From a virus, in the IMG/VR virus record IMGVR_UViG_3300042509_000320, positions 1 to 37,662 of that record: a stretch of DNA of 37,662 nucleotides; one strand, given 5' to 3'. This document shows positions 7,814-17,073 of the stretch, piece by piece. Position numbers and translations under genes: made by a program. Position 1 is the first letter of the stretch. Each line of letters opens with the position of its first letter. A model generated the notes under the pieces. That model saw only the letters and a program-made list of their open reading frames with translations, was not told where the DNA came from and did no database searches.

Positions 7814-9136
7814 ATGAGTACCATTAAGATTTCGCAACTGCCTAATGCTTCTCAGCCGCTTACGGGCGCTGAGTTGGCGCCTGTGGTTCAAGGTGGCGTT
7901 ACCAAGAAAACGCCTGTTAGCGCCTTTGGTCAGATGGCAAGCGTTAAAACGTATGGCGCCGTAGGTGATGGCGTAACGGATGATACCGCCGCTTTTGCGG
8001 CTGCTTTGGCCGCGTCTACGGCAGTCTATGTTCCGCCTGGCACCTACAAGATCACCTCGACCTTGACGGTGCCGAACAATACCAGTCTGATCGGCGCAGG
8101 AAGAGGCACGACTAGACTTCAGAAGTTTTTTAACGGCGACATGATGACTCTCGGCAACTACTCAAGCCTTTCTGGTTTGTGGCTTGACGGGCAGGGCAGC
8201 ACTCTCTCCTACACCGGCCAAGGCGTTGTCATTAATAACGGCGTAGGTCGGCAAAGCATCACCAACTGCCGCATCACCAACTTTCTCAATGGCGCCTGTT
8301 TGTACTTCTTCTCGCAAGGCGGCCCGCAATGTTCCGTGTTTGACCTGATCGCCTCGCAGACTAACGGCGCAACCGGCACAGGCAACTTTGCTATTGTCAT
8401 TCAAGACACGGGTAGTGTGGAGTCTGGTGCCTTTCCGCGTAAGTTCTCGCACATCGAAACGAACGGGTTCTGCTCGTTTTCGTTTGGCTCAAGCAACAAC
8501 ACGTACGTTTCAAACAGTTTTTTGGCTGACTTGTTTTACAGCCTAAACTCTCGCGCTACATTAATAACGAATTGCCGTATTGCCAATCAGGCTGCTCTTT
8601 TAATTCAAGGTAACAACCACACGATCATTAGTTGCGCGATCACGCCGCAGATTACGATTCAAACTACCTCTGACAACATCGCGTTGCAGGGCAATAGTTA
8701 CAACAATCTGCCGATCATTGATAACGCTAACAACTCTCGAAACCTGTTGGATTCGTGGCGGTTAGCGTATACGCCTGTATTGACGGCTGGCACCACCCCT
8801 CCTGTGTTGGGTAACGGAACAATCGCTGGAACTTACTTTCGCAACGGTGCTATTACGACCGTTGCGGGCGAACTAAACATTGGAAGCACGACAACCCTTG
8901 GCACCGGCATCCTTAAGATTTCTCTGCCATACGCCATGAAAAACGACATCAACTTTGCTGGCGGTGTTGTTTACATGAACATTGGTGGAACGATCTACGA
9001 GGGTTTTGCACAAATTGCAACCGGAGCCTCAGTCATTGAGTTGTTACGCGATACATCCGGGTCGGTGACATATAACAGTCCCGGCACGTTTGGAACTGGC
9101 GACTTTATTCGCTGGTCTGTTACGTTCCCGAACTAA
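7814..9136 (+). CDS. Tailspike with pectate-lyase-type beta-helix
   Basis: This 440-residue protein has a short N-terminal virion anchor (TIKISQLPNASQPLTGAEL...). SVKTYGAVGDGVTDDTAAF follows, the hallmark entry of right-handed parallel beta-helix pectate-lyase-3 domains used by phage depolymerases. The helix seems to run to about residue 300. The C-terminal ~100 residues look like a separate beta domain for trimerisation or binding. I choose ATG 7814 because GGAG lies 9 bases upstream. GTG 7808 would be too close to it. It probably binds or degrades surface polysaccharide. Confidence 0.88.
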   Translation: MSTIKISQLPNASQPLTGAELAPVVQGGVTKKTPVSAFGQMASVKTYGAVGDGVTDDTAAFAAALAASTAVYVPPGTYKITSTLTVPNNTSLIGAGRGTTRLQKFFNGDMMTLGNYSSLSGLWLDGQGSTLSYTGQGVVINNGVGRQSITNCRITNFLNGACLYFFSQGGPQCSVFDLIASQTNGATGTGNFAIVIQDTGSVESGAFPRKFSHIETNGFCSFSFGSSNNTYVSNSFLADLFYSLNSRATLITNCRIANQAALLIQGNNHTIISCAITPQITIQTTSDNIALQGNSYNNLPIIDNANNSRNLLDSWRLAYTPVLTAGTTPPVLGNGTIAGTYFRNGAITTVAGELNIGSTTTLGTGILKISLPYAMKNDINFAGGVVYMNIGGTIYEGFAQIATGASVIELLRDTSGSVTYNSPGTFGTGDFIRWSVTFPN

Positions 9137-9148
9137 TAGGGCGCACAC

Positions 9149-11044
9149 ATGACTACTATTAAGATTTCTCAGTTGCCGGATGCAACAACCCTTACGGGAA
9201 ATGAAGTGTTCCCTTTAGACCAGGCTGGCGTTACTAAAAAAGCGCCTGTTTCGGCTATCTTGCCATTTGCAAACGTCAAGTCGTATGGCGCGGTAGGCGA
9301 CGGCGTTACTGACGATACGGCGGCAATTCAGGCTGCGGTAAATGCGTCGGACGGAGTGTTTTTTCCGACCGGCACTTACAAAATTAGTTCCGCAATTACC
9401 CTAAAAACCAACAGCACTGTTTTTGGCGAAGGGTCGTCGTCTGTTATTTTGTACACCGGCACAGCAGGCGGCCAAGGCGGCCTTTTTGCTAACTCGGGGT
9501 CTGCAACGGCGTATGTTGAAAACATTACGATTAGCGACCTTAAAGTGCTGGGGCAGGTTGCTACCCTTGGGTTTAGCGAATTTGTGCATTTGATTTCGCT
9601 CAACGGTGTGCGTAATGCTGTTGTCGAGCGTTGCACGGTTGAAGGTTTCCGTGGAGATGGCATCTACCTTGGTAGCGGTGACCTTGCTGGTCAAGAGCGT
9701 CACAACATCAATGTGACCGTGCGGGATTGCTATATCGACGGAGTTAACAAGGACAACCGCAACGGTATTAGCATCATTGATGGCACCGGCATCAACATTG
9801 ATAACAACTATTTTGCCAACACCACGCGCACTAACATGCCTGGCGCGATTGACGTTGAGCCGGACGTAAACGTCTATCACATCATTCGTGACATTAGCAT
9901 CCGCAACAATCGGATGTTTAATTGCGGCGGTAACGTAGCCAACATCAGCATCTTTTTGCCGTCGGCTGCGTACACCACAATGCCGAATGGTTTTAATATC
10001 GAAAACAATTACATCCAAGGCTCAACCAATGCTTACGGTATTTATTTTACCTTTGGCAATTCCAGTGGGCCTGCGCTGACCGAATCCACACCGGAGTTTG
10101 GAATTCGCATCAGCAAGAACGTAGTCAACTATGGCAGCGTTACTGGTCGCGGATTTGGCCTTGGAAACGCTAACGACACGATCATGGAAGGCAACGAGTT
10201 TAGTGGCGGCACCACGTCGTTTATTGGCGGCGCTGGGGTCAACGTGCTGGACATTACGCTGCGAAACAACATGTTTGTAGACGTACAGTACGGCGTCGAT
10301 CCGTTTGCTGTTGCCGTGTACACCGGTAGTCGCATTAAGTTTGAAAGCAATACGTTCAAGGACTGCGGCCCTGCGGTTGGCGTTTTGGGTGGCGGCATCG
10401 AGTTTGCTTCTGGCACCACCTCGTATGTAGACATTATCGGCAACATCTTTGTGTCGCCGGGTGGTTCGTTTACGCAGCAGGCCATTCGTGATTCTGCCCA
10501 TACGTTTACGTCGGCAACAAACAGGTTGATTGGAAACTCGTTGATTGCTGGCGCAAACAACTTTGTCGCCGCAATTAACCTAAACAACTACCCGACCAAC
10601 ATTTACAACAACATCCCCAACTTTGGCGTTAATGCTGTCCCGTCTGCGTATCGCCTGTCGGTTGATGGCGCTGCTACCAACGCGGCACTGTTTGATAACG
10701 ACGATACAAACGTTCAAATTACCTCGACCAACGGCACGGTAAATCAAGCCTCTGGTTATGCGATTGGTGGGTTTGCGTACGACGGCACTCTGAACAGCAA
10801 TCCTTGGGGCGTTGTGACAAACAACACGCCTCGTATGCAGGTTGATATTTACAACAATATCATCGTGACAAACGCTGCTAGAGCAACCACTGCCACGGAT
10901 GGGTTTTTATATTTGCCCTCTTGCCCCGGAGTTCCGACAGGAGTTCCGCGAACATATACAGATGCTGTTCCGATGATTATAGATAGCACTAACCACAGAC
11001 TGTACTTTTACAGCGGCGGTTCTTGGCGTAACGCTGGCCCTTAA
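9149..11044 (+). CDS. Second tailspike with pectate-lyase-type beta-helix
   Basis: This 631-residue protein has the same anchor (TTIKISQLPDATTLTGNEV) and the same beta-helix entry motif (NVKSYGAVGDGVTDDTAAI) as the preceding spike. Many Asn-rich rungs follow (e.g. ISIRNNRMFN, IDNNYFAN, LRNNMF). The end has a short C-terminal motif, HRLYFYSGGSWRNAGP, common in fibre tips. Two spikes with the same anchor but different helices suggest a branched appendage or a broadened receptor range. Confidence 0.88.
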   Translation: MTTIKISQLPDATTLTGNEVFPLDQAGVTKKAPVSAILPFANVKSYGAVGDGVTDDTAAIQAAVNASDGVFFPTGTYKISSAITLKTNSTVFGEGSSSVILYTGTAGGQGGLFANSGSATAYVENITISDLKVLGQVATLGFSEFVHLISLNGVRNAVVERCTVEGFRGDGIYLGSGDLAGQERHNINVTVRDCYIDGVNKDNRNGISIIDGTGINIDNNYFANTTRTNMPGAIDVEPDVNVYHIIRDISIRNNRMFNCGGNVANISIFLPSAAYTTMPNGFNIENNYIQGSTNAYGIYFTFGNSSGPALTESTPEFGIRISKNVVNYGSVTGRGFGLGNANDTIMEGNEFSGGTTSFIGGAGVNVLDITLRNNMFVDVQYGVDPFAVAVYTGSRIKFESNTFKDCGPAVGVLGGGIEFASGTTSYVDIIGNIFVSPGGSFTQQAIRDSAHTFTSATNRLIGNSLIAGANNFVAAINLNNYPTNIYNNIPNFGVNAVPSAYRLSVDGAATNAALFDNDDTNVQITSTNGTVNQASGYAIGGFAYDGTLNSNPWGVVTNNTPRMQVDIYNNIIVTNAARATTATDGFLYLPSCPGVPTGVPRTYTDAVPMIIDSTNHRLYFYSGGSWRNAGP

Positions 11045-11059
11045 TCGGATAGGTGACGC

Positions 11060-11389
11060 ATGATTACTTGGAAAATTGTAAGCGTTGATGTTGCACCTGT
11101 CGTTGGCGACCGCAACAACGTGGTTGTTATGGCTCGATGGGTCTGCCAAGCGACACAAGGCGGAAAGTCGGGTGCTGCACTTGGGGCTACGGCTCTTGGT
11201 GCGCCGGGTAACTCGTTTGTTGCCTACAACGATCTGACCGAAGAGGCTGTTTTGGCGTTTTGCTGGGACAACGGTTTAGACCGCAACGCGGTTGAAGCCA
11301 AGGCCAAAGCGGACTTGGATAACGTTTTAGCGGCATCGGTAGTGTCCCCGGAACTTCCGTGGCAACCGTTGCATATAAACAACTTGTAA
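11060..11389 (+). CDS. Small phage protein, paralogue of the gene at 7500
   Basis: This 109-residue protein has MITWKIVSVDVAPVVGDRNN at its start, an FVAYNDLTEEAVLAFCW core and SPELPWQPL near its end. It matches the 7500-7811 product in architecture (N-terminal Trp-Lys strand, FVA-Y/F core, C-terminal L-P-W). The function is unknown. It is the last gene before the scaffold-coat unit and is followed by a small structured intergenic region. Confidence 0.78.
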   Translation: MITWKIVSVDVAPVVGDRNNVVVMARWVCQATQGGKSGAALGATALGAPGNSFVAYNDLTEEAVLAFCWDNGLDRNAVEAKAKADLDNVLAASVVSPELPWQPLHINNL

Positions 11390-11399
11390 GTTAAAGTTT

Positions 11400-11423
11400 A
11401 ACCGTACTGGTGCGGTTCACCAG
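11400..11423 (+). promoter_or_regulatory. Hairpin / possible pseudoknot upstream of scaffold gene
   Basis: CTGGTG (11407-11412) and CACCAG (11418-11423) form a perfect 6-bp stem around the loop CGGTT (11413-11417). The upstream bases AACCG (11400-11404) are complementary to that loop, which allows an H-type pseudoknot or a competing hairpin. It ends about 18 bases before the scaffold ATG, so it could act on coat/scaffold mRNA translation or stability. This is structure by eye only. Confidence 0.4.
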
Positions 11424-11441
11424 GTTTCCGTAAGGAAGGTT

Positions 11442-12224
11442 ATGTCGGACGAAAACGTAGTCCCTGAAGTCGTAGCGGAGGTTTCCGCGCCGGAACCGGT
11501 GGTCACGGCTACCCCGGAACCCGAAGTAGTTGCAGAAACGCAACAGCCGGAGGAAAAGCCAGCCAAATCGTTCTCTCAAGAAGAGTTGGACGCGATGGTC
11601 GGCAAGAGGCTTGCACGGGAACGTCGCAAGTGGGAAAGGGAGCAGGCGCTAAAGGCCACGCCGTCACAGGCTGAAGCCGCTGCCCTGCCGAGCAGAGACG
11701 AGGACCCGGACGCATACGCAGAGGCTTTGGCCGAGCGTAAGGCTACCGAACTCCTCGCTCGACGTGAGGCAGAGCGGGAGCAAATGGCTCTCCTAGAGGC
11801 TTATCACGACCGCGAAGAAGCAGCGCGTGACCGTTACGATGACTTTGAACAAGTCGCGTACAACAACGCTCTGCCCATTACGACCGTGATGGCTCAGACG
11901 ATTCAGGCTTCGGAATTAGGACCCGATATTGCATATCACTTGGGTTCTAATCCCCGCGAGGCTGAACGTATTTCCCGCCTGTCGCCGTACTTGCAGGCAA
12001 AGGAGATCGGGAAGATTGAGGCCAAGTTGGCCGACAGTCCTGCCCCGGTCAAAAAGACAACCAGTGCGCCCCCGCCGATTAAGCCTGTCACGGCTAAAGG
12101 CGCTGGCACTCCGGTCTACGACACGACAGACCCACGGTCAATTTCGGCCATGAGCGCGTCAGAGTGGATCGAGCGCGAGCGTCAGCGACAGATTAAACAG
12201 TGGGAAGCGCGTCGTAACCGCTAA
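11442..12224 (+). CDS. Scaffolding protein (putative)
   Basis: This 260-residue, highly charged protein lies directly upstream of the coat gene, the classic scaffold position. The N-terminal ~45 residues are Glu/Pro/Val-rich and probably disordered. A long charged helix (ELDAMVGKRLARERRKWERE) and an Ala/Glu-rich helical region to ~150 follow, then a flexible Ala/Pro/Thr linker. The C-terminus is a basic helix (WIERERQRQIKQWEARRNR), like the coat-binding tail of P22 gp8. The RBS is AAGGAAGG before ATG 11442. Confidence 0.82.
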   Translation: MSDENVVPEVVAEVSAPEPVVTATPEPEVVAETQQPEEKPAKSFSQEELDAMVGKRLARERRKWEREQALKATPSQAEAAALPSRDEDPDAYAEALAERKATELLARREAEREQMALLEAYHDREEAARDRYDDFEQVAYNNALPITTVMAQTIQASELGPDIAYHLGSNPREAERISRLSPYLQAKEIGKIEAKLADSPAPVKKTTSAPPPIKPVTAKGAGTPVYDTTDPRSISAMSASEWIERERQRQIKQWEARRNR

Positions 12225-12246
12225 CTTCTTTTAGAGGACACTTAAA

Positions 12247-13452
12247 GTGGCTAATACACTTCTTACTATCGACATGATCACGCGGAAAGCGTTGGAGATT
12301 CTTGAAAACAATCTCGTGCTGACCCGCAACGTAAACCGCCAGTACGACGACTCCTACGCCGTCGAAGGCGCCAAGATCGGCACCACGCTGCGTATCCGCT
12401 TGCCGGACCGCGCTCTCGTGACCGACGGTGCTGCCCTTCAGGTGCAGGACGACAACGAGCAGTTCACCACGTTGACCGTTGCTTCGCAGAAGCACATCGG
12501 CGTGAACTTTACGACTGCCGAAATGACCATGCAGTTGGACGACTTCGCCGAGCGCGTGCTGAAGCCGCGTATCAGCCAGTTGGCCGCCAGCATCGACGCC
12601 GACGTTGCTAACTCGTTCCTGAACATGTATCAGGCGGTTGGCACCCCCGGCACGACCCCGAGCAGCACCGCTGTTCTTCTCGCTGCCCAGCAGAAGTTGA
12701 ACGAGTCGGCTGCCGTGATGTCGCCGCGTTATGTCACCGTGAACCCGGCTGCGAACGCCGCGCTCATCGAGGGCATGAAGGGCTTGTTTAACCCGGTCAG
12801 CACGATCTCGTCGCAGTTCAAGAACGGCATGTTTGGCGAAGGCATCCTTGGGTTCGAAGAACTCAACATGTCGCAGTCAATCAAGCAGTTCACGACTGGC
12901 AGCCGCTCGGGCGCTCACACGGTCACGACCACTGTGACGGCCCAAGGTACTGCTGCTATTGCCATCACCGGCACTGGCACGCAGACCATCAAGAAGGGCG
13001 ACGTGTTCACGATTGCGAACGTCTACGCGGTGAACCCGCAGACCCGCGAATCGACTGGCTCGCTCCAGCAGTTCGTCTGCACGAAGGACGTTGCGGCGAC
13101 CGGCGGTGCGTATGCCTCGGTTGAGATCAGCCCGGCGATCTACACCTCGTCGAACGCTCTTGCAACCGTTGACTCGTTCCCGCAGTCTGGCGCTGCCATC
13201 ACCTTCTTGGGTGGTGCTTCAACCCAGTATCCGCAGAACCTCGTGTACCACAAGGACGCGATTGCGTTTGCCACGGCTGACCTCCTGCTCCCGCAGGGCG
13301 TTGACATGGCTTCGCGTCAGGTCCACAACGGTGTGTCCATGCGCGTTGTCCGTCAGTACGACATCAACAACGACCGTATGCCGTGCCGTATCGACGTGCT
13401 GTATGGCTACTCGGTGATTCGCCCGCAGATGGGCGTGCGTCTCTGGGGCTAA
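12247..13452 (+). CDS. Major coat protein, P22 gp5-like
   Basis: This 401-residue protein has the opening of the P22 gp5 coat family: MANTLLTIDMITRKALEILE followed by NNLVLTRNVNRQYDD. TLRIRLPDRALVTDGA and HIGVNFTTAEMTMQLDDFAE also match the HK97-fold N-arm/E-loop region. The centre has a TTTVTAQGTAAIAITGTGTQ-like beta segment, which could be the inserted domain. The end is DVLYGYSVIRPQMGVRLWG. Codon choice is strongly biased to C/G-ending codons, as expected for the most expressed gene. Start GTG 12247 is preceded by AGAGGA. Confidence 0.93.
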   Translation: MANTLLTIDMITRKALEILENNLVLTRNVNRQYDDSYAVEGAKIGTTLRIRLPDRALVTDGAALQVQDDNEQFTTLTVASQKHIGVNFTTAEMTMQLDDFAERVLKPRISQLAASIDADVANSFLNMYQAVGTPGTTPSSTAVLLAAQQKLNESAAVMSPRYVTVNPAANAALIEGMKGLFNPVSTISSQFKNGMFGEGILGFEELNMSQSIKQFTTGSRSGAHTVTTTVTAQGTAAIAITGTGTQTIKKGDVFTIANVYAVNPQTRESTGSLQQFVCTKDVAATGGAYASVEISPAIYTSSNALATVDSFPQSGAAITFLGGASTQYPQNLVYHKDAIAFATADLLLPQGVDMASRQVHNGVSMRVVRQYDINNDRMPCRIDVLYGYSVIRPQMGVRLWG

Positions 13453-13482
13453 CCCTTAACTTAATTCACGGAGTAATTCAAA

Positions 13483-13881
13483 ATGGCACTTCCTAATGGC
13501 GCTGGTGGTTATCAGGTTACAGACGGCAACGTCGGCGAACCGATCCTGTTTGTACAGGGCGCTCCGACGGCTCTGACTGCGGCTGCTACGGCAACTGCTG
13601 CTCAGTTGGCTAATGGCCTGTTTACCTTTAATGGCACGGCTGGCGACTTGACGCTGCCTTCTGTTGCTGACCTTGAAATCTACGTTTCATCTGCCTCAAA
13701 GGTGGACGCTGCGTTTGACTTCTTTGTCATCAACATCGACGCGGGTACGGACGACGTAACCGTGGCGATTGGCACGGGCTGGACGCTGGTTGGCGCTGGT
13801 CAGGTTGATAACGGTACTTCGGGTCACTTCCGCGCTCGCAAGACGGGCGACGGTACGTGGACCTGCTACCGCATTTCGTAA
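13483..13881 (+). CDS. Head decoration-like / minor virion protein (132 aa)
   Basis: This 132-residue, Ala/Gly/Thr-rich beta protein lies just after coat. Its start is MALPNGAGGYQVTDGNVGEP, and VSSASKVDAAFDFFVINIDA and AIGTGWTLVGAGQVDN follow. The C-terminus (SGHFRARKTGDGTWTCYRIS) resembles the trimer-tip endings of many small phage surface proteins. The position suggests capsid decoration, but no specific family is recognised. The RBS is GGAG 8 bases upstream. Confidence 0.75.
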   Translation: MALPNGAGGYQVTDGNVGEPILFVQGAPTALTAAATATAAQLANGLFTFNGTAGDLTLPSVADLEIYVSSASKVDAAFDFFVINIDAGTDDVTVAIGTGWTLVGAGQVDNGTSGHFRARKTGDGTWTCYRIS

Positions 13882-13889
13882 TGGCAACG

Positions 13890-13915
13890 CCCCCGGCAGA
13901 GCGATCTGTCGGGGG
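13890..13915 (+). terminator. Stem-loop after coat/decoration genes (attenuator or partial terminator)
   Basis: A 10-bp stem (13890-13899 CCCCCGGCAG with 13906-13915 CTGTCGGGGG, one G-U pair) closes a 6-base loop. TATTACC follows rather than a clean U-run, so it may terminate only partly or may stabilise the abundant coat mRNA 3' end. Confidence 0.65.
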
Positions 13916-13937
13916 TATTACCTAAAGGGGTATTTCT

Positions 13938-14441
13938 ATGCCTAATACACAGGCGATTGGCGTTGCCTTTTCGGACCAAGCAATTATCAACGGAAGCCTT
14001 GATTCCGCGACCCTCGTTAACTCTAACGTGCGTAGCGGTTTCACCGATGCACAGCAGGGCGCGACGATTGCGGTAGCCACGGGTAACAATGACGTTTATG
14101 TCATTGCCCCTGCTGCCGGAACGTTGAACGCGGCGTGGTTTTCGGGCGTTGATGCGCTGACGGCGAGCGACAGCAACTACATTACGTTCTCAATTACCAA
14201 CCTTGCAACGACCGGCTCTGGCACGACGGCAATGCTCGCGGCAACTGACGCGAACACGACCAAGGCCACGGGCGGCACTGGGCTTTCAGCGAACGCACGT
14301 CGAGTGCTGACGCTAAACGGCACGGCAGCGAATCTTGTTGTGGCGGCGGGCGACCGTCTCCGCATCCGAGCCGCTGTTACGGGTACGCTGGCGAACACCG
14401 TCACGTTCCCCGTTTATAGCCTGCAATTCACTGTTGCCTAA
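13938..14441 (+). CDS. Virion structural protein (167 aa), unknown
   Basis: This 167-residue, Thr/Ala/Asn-rich protein is probably all-beta. It has PNTQAIGVAFSDQAIINGSL at the start, VATGNNDVYVIAPAAGTLNA in the middle and VTFPVYSLQFTVA at the end. No TM or signal segment is seen. It lies between decoration-like and tail-accessory genes, so it is likely a minor head or neck protein. The RBS is AAAGGGG before ATG 13938. Confidence 0.75.
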   Translation: MPNTQAIGVAFSDQAIINGSLDSATLVNSNVRSGFTDAQQGATIAVATGNNDVYVIAPAAGTLNAAWFSGVDALTASDSNYITFSITNLATTGSGTTAMLAATDANTTKATGGTGLSANARRVLTLNGTAANLVVAAGDRLRIRAAVTGTLANTVTFPVYSLQFTVA

Positions 14442-14442
14442 T

Positions 14443-14646
14443 ATGCCGAATATCTACCTTCGTCATCACAAGCACGGCGAGAAAGTAGCAATCTCGGTGC
14501 TTGAAGCGCGGGAAGATATGGAGCATGGGTGGGAGGAGTTTGACCCCTCTGACCCGGATGATTCAGAATCCCCGGTGTCGGCAAACTTGTCGGCATCGGG
14601 GACTTCTGATAACGCACTAAGGGCGCGACGACGACGCCGGGAGTAA
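14443..14646 (+). CDS. Small acidic-then-basic protein (67 aa), unknown
   Basis: ATG 14443 lies one base after the preceding TAA (TAATATG). The 67-residue product starts MPNIYLRHHKHGEKVAISVL and has a Trp/Glu/Asp-rich middle (MEHGWEEFDPSDPDD), a Ser-rich linker and an all-Arg tail (RARRRRRE). The tail suggests nucleic-acid contact. A longer in-frame start exists upstream but would run deep into the preceding gene. Similar short ORFs follow head genes in other phages. The function is unknown. Confidence 0.72.
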   Translation: MPNIYLRHHKHGEKVAISVLEAREDMEHGWEEFDPSDPDDSESPVSANLSASGTSDNALRARRRRRE

Positions 14647-14649
14647 TAC

Positions 14650-15363
14650 ATGGCAACCACCGCTGCTGACCAGATCAACGGTGCGCTGCGTCTGATCGGG
14701 CAATTGGCAGAAGGTGAAGTGCCTTCGGCAGCCACGTCTCAAGACGCCCTCGCTGCTCTAAACCAGATGCTTGACTCTTGGAGTACGGAGCGTCTGGCGG
14801 TCTTCTCGACCCAAGATCAAGTCTACAACTGGCTGCCTACCGTCCGTAACATTACGATGGGGCCGACCGGCACGTTTGTGGCCGAACGTCCGATCCTAAT
14901 GGACGACGCTACCTATTTCCGTGACCCATCGACCAACGTGTCGTATGGCATCAAACTGATCAATAACGAGCAATACAACAATATTGCTGTTAAAACAGTG
15001 ACCTCAACTTATCCACAGTTGATGTGGGTCAACATGACCTACCCCGACGTGGAGATTTACATTTACCCAGTACCGACCAAGATACTGGAGTTCCACTTTG
15101 TGTCGGTGCGCCCGCTGGCTCAACCGGCCACGCTAGACACTAACCTTGCGTTCCCGCCTGGATACCTGCGTGCGTTCCGCTTTTGCTTGGCCTGTGAACT
15201 TGCAGCCGAGTTCGGTGTCGAACCTTCTCCGCAGGTGCAGCGCATTGCAATGACCAGCAAGCGCGACCTGAAGCGCATCAATAACCCGGATGACTTGATG
15301 GCAATGCCAGCGGCACTGATCGTCAACCGTCCGCGCTTCAACATCTTCACTGGAAACTTCTAA
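14650..15363 (+). CDS. Tail accessory / head-completion protein, P22 gp4-like
   Basis: This 237-residue protein has ADQINGALRLIGQLAEGEVP followed by AALNQMLDSWSTERL, the signature start of P22 gp4-like tail accessory factors. These bind under the portal to close the packaged head. P22 gp4 is 166 residues; this one has a longer C-terminal half with PDVEIYIYPVPTKILEFHFV. The gp10-like gene follows directly, the same order as in P22. Confidence 0.88.
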   Translation: MATTAADQINGALRLIGQLAEGEVPSAATSQDALAALNQMLDSWSTERLAVFSTQDQVYNWLPTVRNITMGPTGTFVAERPILMDDATYFRDPSTNVSYGIKLINNEQYNNIAVKTVTSTYPQLMWVNMTYPDVEIYIYPVPTKILEFHFVSVRPLAQPATLDTNLAFPPGYLRAFRFCLACELAAEFGVEPSPQVQRIAMTSKRDLKRINNPDDLMAMPAALIVNRPRFNIFTGNF

Positions 15364-17073
15364 GTGAAGACGCCGATCTTAGGGTCGTCGTATGTTATTC
15401 GGTCGGTTAACGCTGCCGATAACCAGATGATTAACCTGTACCCAGAAGTGGTGCCAGAGGGCGGCAAGGAGCCTGCCTACCTGCAACGCTGCCCCGGCCT
15501 GTTGTTTCGCAAGACGGTTGGCACCGGCCCGATTCGCGGGTTGTGGACGCTTGGCGATTACCTGTACGTCGTTTCGGGCAACGAGTTTTATAAGTTAGAC
15601 CGTAATTACAATTTTACCGGGCTAAACCAACTGTTGATGGAAGATGGCGGATTCATCTTGTTAGAAGATGATGAGACTATTCTTCTTGAAAACGGATTGT
15701 CGTCGTATGTAGGTTTAATTTCTGGCACCGGCCCGGTGTCTATGGCAGATAACGGCACGCAGATATTTATTGCCGCCAATCCTGATGGGTATATCTACAA
15801 CAGCGTTACGGACGCTTTCCAACAGATTACCGACCCGGACTTTCCGGGCGCTGTCACGGTTGGCTACCTTGACGGTTACTTTGTGTTCAACGAGCCGAAC
15901 TCGCAAAGAGTGTGGGTAACAAGCCTATTGGATGGCTTGTCAGTTGACCCCTTGGATTTTGCGAGCGCGGAGGGTTCACCAGACGGGCTAGTCTCTCTGA
16001 TCATTGACCACCGTGAAGCGTGGCTGTTCGGCACGAACTCGGTGGAGGTCTGGTACAACTCGGGCGACCCTGACTTCCCCCTTACCCGCATCCAAGGCGC
16101 TTATAACGAGATTGGCTGTATTGCGCCGTACTCCGTCGCCAAGATGGATAACTCCGTCTTTTGGCTAGGCGCAGACGCTCGCGGTCAGGGTATCGTCTAT
16201 CGAGCCAACGGTTATCAAGGCATCCGTGTATCTACTCATGCCGTTGAGTTTGCTATTCAAGGTTATGGCGATCTGACTGACGCGGTTGGGTATACCTACC
16301 AGCAGGACGGTCACACGTTCTACGTGTTGAACTTTACTAACGCTGATACTACTTGGGTGTTTGACGCCGCTACGGGTGCTTGGCACGAGCGTGCAGGATT
16401 CCGCAACGGCGACTTCAAGCGCCACCGAGGAAACAATCACGCTCGGTTTAACGGCGTGCCGATTGTGGGTGATTACCAGAACGGTAAGTTGTACGAGTTT
16501 GACCTAGACGTATACGCCGATGACGGGCAAACACAGAAGTGGTTGCGCCGCTGGCGTGCATTGCCGACTGGCGCTAATGACCTCAAGCGCACTGCTCACC
16601 ACTCGCTTCAAATTGATTGCGAGACAGGCGTTGGCTTAAACGGTATTGATCCGTTTGACCCGCCTGTAGAGATTACGACCGAAGCGTCTATTTGGCTTAA
16701 TACTGAATCAGGCGCGCCAAACCTTGTTGCTAACCTTGGCACCAACGTGCCGCAAGACATCAACACGCAGAACGATCTGTACACACTTGGCGTGCTTGAA
16801 GACCCAGGCTTAACGCTGGCTGTTGATACGCCGACCGTAGTGGGCGCTAACCCGCAGTTGATGCTGCGCTGGTCGGATGATGGCGGCCACACTTGGAACG
16901 GCGAGCGCACGACCTCGATGGGTCGCACCGGACAATACGGTACTCGCGCTATCTTCCGCCGCCTTGGCATGACGCTAAAACTGCGTGACCGTGTGTATGA
17001 GGTTAGCGGCACCGATCCGGTTAAGGTTGCCATTATGGGCGCTGAACTTCAGATTAGTCCGACGGCATCATGA
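15364..17073 (+). CDS. Packaged DNA stabilisation protein, P22 gp10-like
   Basis: This 569-residue protein starts at GTG immediately after the gp4-like stop. It has the P22 gp10 family opening (LGSSYVIRSVNAADNQMINL, then YPEVVPEGG and CPGLL). Repeated beta-propeller-like blades follow, with LDGYFVFNEPNSQRVWVTSL and GTNSVEVWYNSGDPDFPLTR. Gp10 forms the hexameric tail hub that plugs the DNA channel. Residues about 92-114 hold an inserted acidic LLMEDGGFILLEDDETILLE segment also present in the small gene at 5338. It is longer than P22 gp10 (472). Confidence 0.92.
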   Translation: MKTPILGSSYVIRSVNAADNQMINLYPEVVPEGGKEPAYLQRCPGLLFRKTVGTGPIRGLWTLGDYLYVVSGNEFYKLDRNYNFTGLNQLLMEDGGFILLEDDETILLENGLSSYVGLISGTGPVSMADNGTQIFIAANPDGYIYNSVTDAFQQITDPDFPGAVTVGYLDGYFVFNEPNSQRVWVTSLLDGLSVDPLDFASAEGSPDGLVSLIIDHREAWLFGTNSVEVWYNSGDPDFPLTRIQGAYNEIGCIAPYSVAKMDNSVFWLGADARGQGIVYRANGYQGIRVSTHAVEFAIQGYGDLTDAVGYTYQQDGHTFYVLNFTNADTTWVFDAATGAWHERAGFRNGDFKRHRGNNHARFNGVPIVGDYQNGKLYEFDLDVYADDGQTQKWLRRWRALPTGANDLKRTAHHSLQIDCETGVGLNGIDPFDPPVEITTEASIWLNTESGAPNLVANLGTNVPQDINTQNDLYTLGVLEDPGLTLAVDTPTVVGANPQLMLRWSDDGGHTWNGERTTSMGRTGQYGTRAIFRRLGMTLKLRDRVYEVSGTDPVKVAIMGAELQISPTAS

